NCBI GenBank assembly: GCA_014843695.1
Contig: CM026400.1
Coordinates: 15,396,653-15,460,652, forward strand
Length of the DNA stretch: 64,000 nucleotides
From: Archivesica marissinica
Taxonomy: Eukaryota; Mollusca; Bivalvia; Venerida; Vesicomyidae
Direction: 5' to 3'
The notes under the pieces were generated by a model. That model was not told the DNA's origin. It searched no databases and saw only the letters and a list, made by a program, of their open reading frames with translations. Below, piece after piece: positions 1 through 10,600 of the stretch. Every line of letters begins with the position of its first letter. The stretch's first letter is position 1. Position numbers and translations under genes: made by a program.

Positions 1-656
1 TACTCGTGGTAATTCGTACCAATATCATACATATATAAACAGCTTTACTGCAAAAATAAATTTGGCATTATTGCCATGGCAATAAGCCTTACAAATCCAT
101 TTTTCATTCAAACAAGTTAACCATACACTAACTTTTGTTGGTTTCTTGTGTATAAAATGAGAATCACAGGTTGGTAGCGCAACATGTTCTGTCAAATACA
201 TGGCTTCAAATATTCATCTGTGAACTAGATGGCTCTTAGCTGGCTCCATGTTTTTCAAATTGGCTCCAGTTTTTTTCATTTGCCGACAGAAGTGGCGCAA
301 ACAAACATTCCGACAGAGAGAACCCTGAGGGGGCCAACACAATTATTTGTAGAAATAAATAGGGCGTGAAAAACCATTTATGTCAATAACTTAAAGCAGC
401 ACTATATCGTAATAAAGGATGATTTTTGGTAAAATATAAATACTAATGACTCGTCACTGTGTCACAAAAATCGAAATAGTTGCTCAGAAACGATAAAAAT
501 CCAATAAATATACACCGTCGTATACGCGAATTGTTTATCAACAAACGAAATGTTTTTATCAACACATGAAATGTAAATACGCATAGCGCGCATGCGTGAA
601 ACAACAGCAGATGTAGAAAAGCACGTTGGAATGTCAACATATTTTAAACATGAAAG

Positions 657-708
657 ACCATCTATCTTCCTCTAATGTCGAATCCCTCGCGGGGATGTAG
701 ACATGTCC
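657..708 (-). mobile_element. LINE 3' tail fragment
   Basis: The reverse complement reads ACATGTCTACATCCCCGCGA and on to GACATTAGAGGAAGATAGAT, matching the 3' end of the reverse-transcriptase element at 61675-61725. It is a severely 5'-truncated copy inside the MITE. Confidence 0.7.
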
Positions 709-780
709 CTAAAAGACTAAGATAAAAGAGGTATGAATCGACATCTCAAGTAATTCAATTAAAAAAGACAACGTGGGACA

Positions 781-905
781 AATGGGGACAATGCATTCCG
801 AATGTAAACAAGTGCGGACGATGCATTCCGAATGTAAACAAGTGCGGACGATGCATTCCAAATGTAAACAAGTGCGGACGATGCGTTCCGGTTCTAAACA
901 AGTGC
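781..905. repeat. 30-bp tandem repeat, about 4 copies
   Basis: The unit contains GATGCATTCCGAATGTAAAC and AAGTGCG; the last copy is diverged. Confidence 0.9.
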
Positions 906-1198
906 ATGACCGACCGACTCGGAAAGTCCTACTTTCGGTTTCAATTTTGTTTTATCGCAAAAAAAACACTGTTTACTAATTGAACATAATTATGCAAATT
1001 ATAATGTAAGAATGTGTATTAGCATTGCTACATATACGTAAAATTTGAATCTTTCAAATATCTTTTATTTCATACGATATAGGGCTGCTTTAACTGGAGC
1101 TCTAAAATGTTTGTGATGTACTTTGGCAAAAAAATAGAAAAGAAACCTACATGATTAGACACATCTGTTAAACATAATATTATCACAGAACACAAATT

Positions 1199-1483
1199 CA
1201 GGGATCATTCTAGAGGGCAATGTGGCCCCTGACTTCCTGACTTTGCCCTCTAGGAGCCCCACATTTTTTTTTTTTTTTACAATTTTCATACAAAATTTGG
1301 TCAAGTAAGATAGAAGATACACTGGCGCATTATAAACCATTCCTCCTATTCAAATGTTATATTTAATGGTGATACTGTGCATTTTAATCATATTTTGTTG
1401 AAATTTATTAAATAACACCATTTAAGGAAACGATCGTACGATTTCTCACTTCTCCCAAAAATTCTGACCTAGAATGAACCCTG
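1199..1483. mobile_element. MITE with CAGGGATCATTCTAG terminal inverted repeats
   Basis: Fifteen-base inverted ends (one mismatch) enclose 285 bp. The flanks repeat CAAATT on both sides. Further copies are at 24783-25712 (interrupted by another MITE) and 25929-26116 (inserted in a SINE), with fragments near 4331-4400, 4705-4820 and 13555-13680. Confidence 0.8.
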
Positions 1484-1516
1484 CAAATTACCACCGTATT
1501 TACTCATCTCAATTAC

Positions 1517-1630
1517 CTCGGCTGTTCCTCCGTTATCCAATGTCCATGCTCCAGTAATCTATGACACCTCAACTGCACCTCGACACCAGACGGGATGCCC
1601 TCAGAGGGTAACTTGCTGTAACTGTATCCA
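1517..1630 (-). CDS. SMG7: SMG7 exon 15, last one in window
   Basis: Reads (S)GYSYSKLPSEGIPSGVEVQL, RCHRLLEHGHWITEEQP and two bases of Arg, aligning with human RQQRLISIGKWIADNQPR. I chose acceptor ttgtag because it restores both phase and length; an in-phase acceptor 9 bases downstream is also possible. The next exon is beyond the left edge. Confidence 0.87.
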
Positions 1631-4600
1631 CTACAATATACAGTCAAACATGTATTAAGAGGCCACCCAAGGGGAATACAAAATGTGGTCTCTGGTACAA
1701 CATTATGCTAAAGTTGAAACGTTAATAACTATTGCGAAAGTGTTTCTATTTATAAATAGACTAATTAATTATAAACTATTTATTTTAATTACTAAGTTTG
1801 TTTCTTTGTAGTTCTGAACAAAGTAAGAGAACAGAATCAAAATGGAAAATGAACTGAATAGGTTTTTGATTTTAAAATGAAAACTATAAAACATATCGAA
1901 AATAATGTTCGTTTGTTCAGGTTTTACCCCCATTATAAGCACCATTTTGGGCTATATTGCCAGCGGGCAGTTTACCTAATAACACCTTTCCTGGGCAGGC
2001 TCCAGCAGGTAACCAGTACTTGGGTGCAACAACTTCCGTAAGAAACTGCCAACTTTGGTATATAAAGAGACACGGCCTGAGCGGGGCTCGAACCCGTGAC
2101 CATCAGTGATGATAGGTTTACAGTGGTATACAAGTCACCGACCTTAACCACTCGACGATGGAGGCGGTTGTGACAGACATCTGACAGGTTACAGTGGTAT
2201 ACAAGCCAGCGACCATAACCACTCGACGATGGAGGCGGTTGTGTCAGACATCTGACAGGTTACAGTGGTATACAAGCCAGCGACCATAACCACTCGATGA
2301 TGGAGGAGGTTGTGTCAGACATCTGACAGGTTACAGTGGTATACAAGCCAGCGACCATAACCACTCGACGATGGAGGCGGTTGTGACAGACATCTGACAG
2401 GTTACAGTGGTATACAAGCCAGCGACCATAACCACTCGACGCTGGAGGCGGTTGTGTCAGACATCTGACAGGTTACAGTGGTATACAAGCCAGCGACCAT
2501 AACCACTCGACACTGGAGGCGGTTGTGACAAACATCAGACAGGTTACAGTGGTATACAAGCCATCGACCATAACCACTCGACAATGGAGGCGGTTGTGTC
2601 AGACATCTGACAGGATACAGTGCTCTACAAGTCAGCGACCTTAACCACTCGACGATGGAGGCGGTTGTGACAAACATCAGACAGGTTACAGTGGTATACA
2701 AGTCAGCGACCATAACCACTCGACGATGGAGGCGGTTGTGTCAGACATCAGACAGGTTACAGTGGTATACAAGCCAGCGACCATAACCACTCGACGATGG
2801 AGGCGGTTGTGTCAAACATCAGACAGGTTATAGTGGTTACAAGCCAGCGACCATAACCACTCGACGATGGAGGCGGTTGTGTCAGACATCTAACAGACGT
2901 CTGACAGGTTACAGTGGTATACAAGTCATCGACCATAACCACTCGACGATGGAGGTGGTTGTGTCAGACATCTGACAGGTTACAGTGGTATACAAGTCAG
3001 CGACCGTAACCACTCGACGCTGGAGGCGGTTGTGTCAGACATATGACAGACGTCTGACAGGTTACAGTGGTATACAAGCCAGCGACCATAACCACCCGAC
3101 GATGGAGACGGTTGTGTCAGACATCTGACAGGTTACAGTGCTCTACAAGTCGAACCTTTAGTTACAAGAGAGTTGTATAATTTACCTTTGAGCTTTTTCT
3201 ATTGGTTGGAAACACCTTAACTCTGCATCTTCAGGCAGTGGTAAATCTTCATCTAGAAACAGAAAAACAGTTTTGAAACGCGACGATCAATTAAGAAAAC
3301 ACTTAGTAACATGTAATAGTAGTCAAACCTGTAATAAGCAGCCGGCCAAGGGAATCAAATATAGTGGCTGCCTAGCACAGGTGACTGCTTAACCCTTAAC
3401 TTCATAGAAGCACCTCTTGACGCCATTACCAATACGACATACATTGACAACCCTTTCCCTCATAGAAGCACCTCTTGATGCCATTACCAATACGACATAC
3501 ATTGACAATGTAGTAGCCAAGCCAATGTTCATAATAAAGGCCAGAATCTCTATGTAGTCCCAGTAATATATATGGAGGTGGGATAGATATGGCGACTACT
3601 TATCCACTGCATGATAGCTAAATGGCTTGTCGTTTGTATGGAGATATAATAGTATATTAGCATAAATATATATGAAGGAAAGGGTTAATAGAGGTCAAAT
3701 ATATAATAAAACAACATATTGGGAATCTTCAAACTGGCTGCTTAATACAGGTTGGCTGCTTAATAGATGTGACCACTAACACAGGTTTAACTGTATAATA
3801 GATGTGACCACTAACACAGGTTTAACTGTACTTACATTTGGAAATGTCTTGTTCTACGTCGTTTATCTGCGAGGATTGTATGCTGTTAAGAACCTTGCAC
3901 AAATTTCCCCATAATCTGCAAGAGATTATAAAATCATAAATCATAGCCTAAACACTGTATTAAATTCTCTACAGTCAAACCTGTCTTAAGCAGCCAGCCA
4001 AGGGAATCACAGAACGTGGCCCACTTAGCACAGGTGGCTGCTTAATAGAGGTCAAATGTATAATAAAACAACACATTGGGAATATATAAACTAGCTGCTT
4101 AATACAGGTTGGCTGCTTAATAGAGGTGACCACTAACACAGGTTTGACATCATACCAATTTCTCTCATAATTTGAGGGGGTAGTTTGGGGGCTAGAGAAC
4201 ATGTCCCTCACTTCTGACATGGGGCAAATTAGAGGTGACCACTAATGCAGGTTTGACTGTATATGCAATCTTTTTTTTTCTTCAAATGGAATCTATAATT
4301 CCCATGGAAATATATTCTAGTGTCCGGGCTCATCCTAAGGGCCGACATGGGCAAATAGTCACCCTAGGGACATTGACTTCGCCCCCCCTGGGGGCCAACT
4401 TTGAAAATAGAGTTTGTGTGTTTTACGTTTATTTATCGTCGCTACCGATTGCCCATATGAGCGACGTCTCCTGAAAAGATGTCATTTTATATTTTTGGAG
4501 GATAGTGCAATGATACAGACAGAGACCAATTCCAGAATATCCTCCGGTTCTGTTACGTGCACGGTGTACAGCACCGACACAAGACCTCGGTTTAACGTCC

Positions 4601-7600
4601 CATCTGAAAGACTGTTCATTTTATTATGGTCAGACGGGGGATCGAACATGTGATCCCTGGATTACCAGTCCAGCGTGTTACCACTGGACTACAGATCCGT
4701 CTGTTAGAAAATAGAATAAAAAAAGTGCTATTATAACTACATCTTGCCCAGTAAGATACACTAGCCATTGTAAAGCACTCCTATTGTTATGTATCTAATG
4801 GTCATTGAGCATTTTAAATTATAGACGGATCTGTAGACCAGTGGTCATCCATGCATTCAATGTCGAGTGCACACAATGGAGATTGAATGCTACATACGAA
4901 GATTTTCTGAGGACCGGTCTATAGAAGTTGCCAGGGTTGAGCTTGAGCCAGTCTAGGAAGAGTTTGCTGGCCGGCAAGGTGAAGTAGTCGCACACTTTAT
5001 GCTGCTTGGGCGTGTACTGCAGCAAGATGTCCATCATGTTCACTGAAGGCAGATAAATACATTGATGCAACAGCTAAATTTCTAAGCATTATTTACATAC
5101 CGCCTACGGAACGGGAGGTCGAGGGTTCGAACCATGTCAGTTATGTTATATTTCGGGTTTTACGCCTGCATCAGCACCATTTCGGGCTATATCGCCAGCG
5201 GGCAGTATACCTAACAACACCTTTCCTGGGCAGGCTCCAGCGGTTAACCAGTACTTGGGTGCACCAACCTCCGTAAGAAACTGCCAACTTTTTCATATAA
5301 ATGAGACACGGCCTGAGTGGGGCAGCGACCTTAACCACTCGACCACGGAGGTGGACTCGAACCATGTCAGGGGTTCATTCTGATATGGCCGCTTGGTGAG
5401 CTGGTTTATATCTCACTGCTTTGCACGTGTGGTACCTAGCCGTTGCATGTTGAAATGTTGTCACACGCGAACATTTTCGGACTCAAGCTGATTATGATAT
5501 CGTGTATGATATCTTTTATGACAAGACATTAGTTTAAAATAATTTATTTATTATCGATTGCGAAACAAGTTCTCACAACTTATATTGATCACTCTCGAGA
5601 CCTCATTCCTGATGGAATCCATCGCCACGAGGAAGAGAGAGAGAAGAGGCAACATGGAATTTAAATGCCATGTCCAAGGGCACAATCGTAATGGCTCCAG
5701 CGAGGATCGAACTCCGGACCTTTCGCACCTGAATGCACTACCACTGCGCTATCACAACTTCCAAGACGTTCTAGTAACCTTTAGCGACAGTTGCATTTGT
5801 TTTCTATCATAAAAAAAATTGCTTGTGTGGGCTATATCGCGATTTCATATTATTTGTTTTTAAACTTTATTTATTTTACAACGATTGCGAAGCAAGTTTT
5901 AACAACTTATATTAATCACTCTCGAGATTTCATTGCACATGTATTGTATTGTGCAGTTCGTGTGTAACAACTTACCTGTTAAGGAAAAGACGAGATTAAA
6001 GCAGCTCTCCTCATCATTGGTTAGGTCCAAGTCCCCGTTCGTCAACCCCGACTCCCCGTGCCCGGAGTCGGTCATGTGCTGCACGTGATTCATGGCGAAG
6101 ATGTTGATAGCCACTATGTGCACGAGAACCTGCCACGGGAAACTCTGGGAGGTCACGTGCGCTGGAAGACCGGCGGCCAGCTTCTCAGAGAGGTCTTGTG
6201 CTTTTATCAGATCTAAACAAGATATTTGCACAGATTATCATATCGGTTCATATGAGTGGAAGCACACATTTATTTTACCTCGATTGTTTACAATTAGATC
6301 AAGCGCTCTCGACACCTCGTTCCTGCTGGAATTCATAGCCATGAGGGAGAGAGGAGAGGCAATGTGGATTTAAGTGTCTTACCTATGAAAACCACTACCG
6401 TGGTTCAGACGGGGCTCAAACTCACAACCGCTCGGTTACAAGGCAGACACCCTATCCATTACACCATGCCGTGTGGCGGCTCCGTTATATAGTCATATAC
6501 ATTTACAATAATTACTATCCGGTTATAATTGACATCTAAGCGATTATGATTTTGAAACCGATTGCCCAACATCACTAGAGTGATCAGCAAGTGGGAACCG
6601 ATTGCCTACCATCACTACAGTGATCAGCAAGTGGGAACCGATTGCCTAACAAGTGGGAACCGATTGCCTACCATCACTACAGTGATCAGCAAGTGGGAAC
6701 CGATTGCCTAACAAGTGGAAACCGATTGCCTACCATCACTACAGTGATCAGCAAGTGGGAACCGATTGCCTACCATCACTACAGTGATCAGCTAGTGGGA
6801 ACCGATTGCCTAACAAGTGGGAACTGATTGCCTACCATCACTACAGTGATCAGCTAGTGGGAACCGATTGCCCATCACTAACCTGTACATAGATGAACTA
6901 AGGACAAGTAGACACTAACCTGTACATAGATGAACTAAGAACAAGAAGACACTAACCTGTACATAGATGAATTAAGGACAAGTAGACACTAACCTGTACA
7001 TAGATGAATTAAGGACAAGTAGACACTAACCTGTACATAGATGAATTAAGGACAAGTAGACACTAACCTGTACATAGATGAATTAAGGACAAGTAGACAC
7101 TAACCTGTACATAGATGAATTAAGGACAAGTAGACACTAACCTGTACATAGATGAACTAAGGACAAGTAGACACTAACCTGTACATAGATGAACTAAGAA
7201 CAAGAAGACACTAACCTGTACATAGATGAATTAAGGACAAGTAGACACTAACCTGTACATAGATGAACTAAGGACAAGTAGACACTAACTTGTACATAGA
7301 TGAACTAAGGACAAGAAGACACTAACCTGTATATAGATGAACTAAGGACACGTAGACACTACCCTGTATATAGATGAACTAAGGACAAGTTGACACTAAC
7401 CTGTATATAGATGAACTAAGGACAAGTAGACACTAACCTGTATATATATGAACTAAGGACAAGTAGACACCAACCTGTACATAGATGAACTAAGAACAAG
7501 TAGACACTAACCTGTACATAGATGAACTAAGGACAAGAATACACTAACTTGTACATAGATGAACTAAGGACAAGTAGACACTAACCTGTACATAGATGAC

Positions 7601-10600
7601 CTAAGGACAAGAAGACACTAACCTGTACATAGATGAACTAAGGACAAGTAGACTATAACCTGTACATAGATGAACTAAGGACAAGAACACACTAACCTGT
7701 ACATAGATGAACTAAGGACAAGTAGACACTAACCTGTACATAGATGAACTAAGGACAAGTAGACACTAACTTGTACATAGATGAACTAAGGACAAGAAGA
7801 CACTAACCTGTACATAGATGAGCTAAGGACAAGTATACACTAACCTGTACATAGATGAATTAAGGACAAGTAGACACTAACCTGTACATAGATGAACTAA
7901 GGACAAGTAGACACTAACTTGTACATAGATGAACTAAGGACAAGAAGACACTAACCTGTATATAGATGAACTAAGGACATGTAGACACTACCCTGTATAT
8001 AGATGAACTAAGGACAAGTTGACACTAACCTGTATATAGATGAACTAAGGACAAGTAGACACTAACCTGTATATATATGAACTAAGGACAAGTAGACACT
8101 AACTTGTACATAGATGAACTAAGGACAAGTAGACACTAACCTGTACATAGATGACCTAAGGACAAGAAGACACTAACCTGTACATAGATGAACTAAGGAC
8201 AAGTAGACTATAACCTGTACATAGATGAACTAAGGACAAGAACACACTAACCTGTACATAGATGAACTAAGGACAAGTAGACACTAACCTGTACATAGAT
8301 GAACTAAGGACAAGTAGACACTAACTTGTACATAGATGAACTAAGGACAAGAAGACACTAACCTGTACATAGATGAGCTAAGGACAAGTATACACTAACC
8401 TGTACATAGATGAACTAAGGACAAGAAGACACTAACCTGTACATAGATGAACTAAGGACAAGTAGACACTAACCTGTACATAGATGAACTAAAGACAAGT
8501 AGACACTAACCTGTACATATATGAACTACGGACAAGAAGACACTAACCTGTACATAGATGAATTAAGGACAAGTAGACACTAACCTGTATATAGATGAAC
8601 TAAGGACAAGTAGACACTAACCTGTACATAGATGAACTAAGGACAAGAAGACACTAACCTGTACATAGATGAACTAAGAACAAGAAGACACTAACCTGTA
8701 CATATATGAACTAAGGACAAGAAGACACTAACCTGTACATAGATGAACTAAGGACAAGTAGACACTAACCTGTACATAGATGAACTAAGGACAAGTAGAC
8801 ACTAACCTGTACATATATGAACTAACGACAAGAAGACACTAACCTGTACATAGATGAACTAAGGACAAGTAGACACTAACCTGAACATAGATGAACTAAG
8901 GACAAGTAGACACTAACCTGTACATAGATGAACTAAGGCATGGAACTGTAGGAAGCCAGTTATCATCTCGCTGGCAGATAGCTTCCCCTTGAATTCTGGA
9001 CTGTAATAAAAGTTTAAACTCTAAGTGACAGAAGTTGTGACAGTGACTTAAGACCATATGGCCTAAGTTGTCAAGGTGACTTAAGACCATATGGCCTAAG
9101 TTGTCACAAGGACGTAAGACAATATGACCTAAGTTGTCACAGTGACTCAAGACCACATGACCTAAGTTGTGACAGTGACTTAAGACAATATGACCTAAGT
9201 TGTCACAGTGACTCAAGACCACATGACCTAAGTTGTGACAGTGACTTAAGACCATATGACCTAAGTTGTGACAGTGACTTAAGACCATATGACCTAAGTT
9301 GTCACAGTGACTTAAGACTATATGACCTAAGTTGTCACAGTGACTCAAGACCACATGACCTAAGTTGTCACAGTGACTTAAGACTATATGACCTAAGTTG
9401 TCAAGGTGACTTAAGACCATATGACCTAAGTTGTCAAGGTGACTTAACACCATATGACCTAAGTTGTCAAGGTGACTTAAGACCATATGGCCTAAGTTGT
9501 CACAGTGACTCAATACCACATGACCTAAGTTGTCACAGTGACTTAAGACAATATGACCTAAGTTGTCACAAGGACGTAAGACAATATGACCTAAATTGTC
9601 ACAGTGACTTAAGACAATATGACCTAAGTTGTCACAAGGACGTAAGACAATATGACCTAAGTTGTCACAAGGACGTAAGACAATATGACCTAAGTTGTCA
9701 CAAGGACGTAAGACAATATGACCTAAGTTGTCACAAGGACGTAAGACAATATGACCTAAGTTATCAGAGAGACGCTCCTCTCCCTAGCCAAATACCTATT
9801 GTGAATGCAACATGTACAGTCAACCCTGTGTTAGCAGTCACCTGTATTAAGAGGCCACATACAACAATCCCAATGTGGCAATTTGTTCAACTAATAACCT
9901 CTATTGAGCAGCCACCTTGACTAAACAGCCATTTTCATCATTTGCTTGGCTGGCTGCTTAAGACAGGTCCAACTATTTCCCTTAGCTGGCTGCGTAAGAC
10001 AGGTCCAACTATTTCCCTTAGCTGGCTGCTTAAGACAGGCCCAACTATTTCCCTTAGCTGGCTGCTTAAGACAGGTCCAACTATTTCCCTTAGCTGGCTG
10101 CTTAAGACAGGCCCAACTATTTCCCTTAGCTGGCTGCTTAAGACAGGTCCAACTATTTCCCTTAGCTGGCTGCTTAAGACAGGCCCAACTATTTCCCTTA
10201 GCTGGCTGTGTAAGACAGGTCCAACTATTTCCCTTAGCTGGCTGCTTAAGACAGGCCCAACTATTTCCCTTAGCTGGCTGCGTAAGACAGGTCCAACTAT
10301 TTCCCTTAGCTGGCTGCTTAAGACAGGTCCAACTATTTCCCTTAGCTGGCTGCTTAAGACAGGCCCAACTATTTCCCTTAGCTGGCTGCTTAAGACAGGC
10401 CCAACTATTTCCCTTAGCTGGCTGCTTAAGACAGGCCCAACTATTTCCCTTAGCTGGCTGCTTAAGACAGGTCCAACTATTTCCCTTAGCTGGCTGCTTA
10501 AGACAGGCCCAACTATTTCCCTTAGCTGGCTGCGTAAGACAGGTCCAACTATTTCCCTTAGCTGGCTGCGTAAGACAGGTCCAACTATTTCCCTTAGCTG

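Larger units (their letters stand above)
391..1093. mobile_element. MITE flanked by TTAA with AGCAGC terminal inverted repeats
   Basis: Left end TTAA-AGCAGCACTATATCGTA and right end TACGATATAGGGCTGCT-TTAA form 17-bp inverted repeats with one mismatch, directly flanked by TTAA. There is no transposase. It carries a LINE tail fragment and a 30-bp array inside. A diverged relative covers about 36020-36800, sharing the CGTCGTATACGCG motif and an AATGTGTAGTAGCAATGC-like block. Confidence 0.75.

Noticed and set aside
4819..4897. Extension of SMG7 exon 12 to the in-frame stop (YVAFNLHCVHSTLN...)
   Set aside because: The extension runs into a SINE A head relic and would break phase with exon 13; the donor gtatgt at 4896-4897 restores both phase and similarity.
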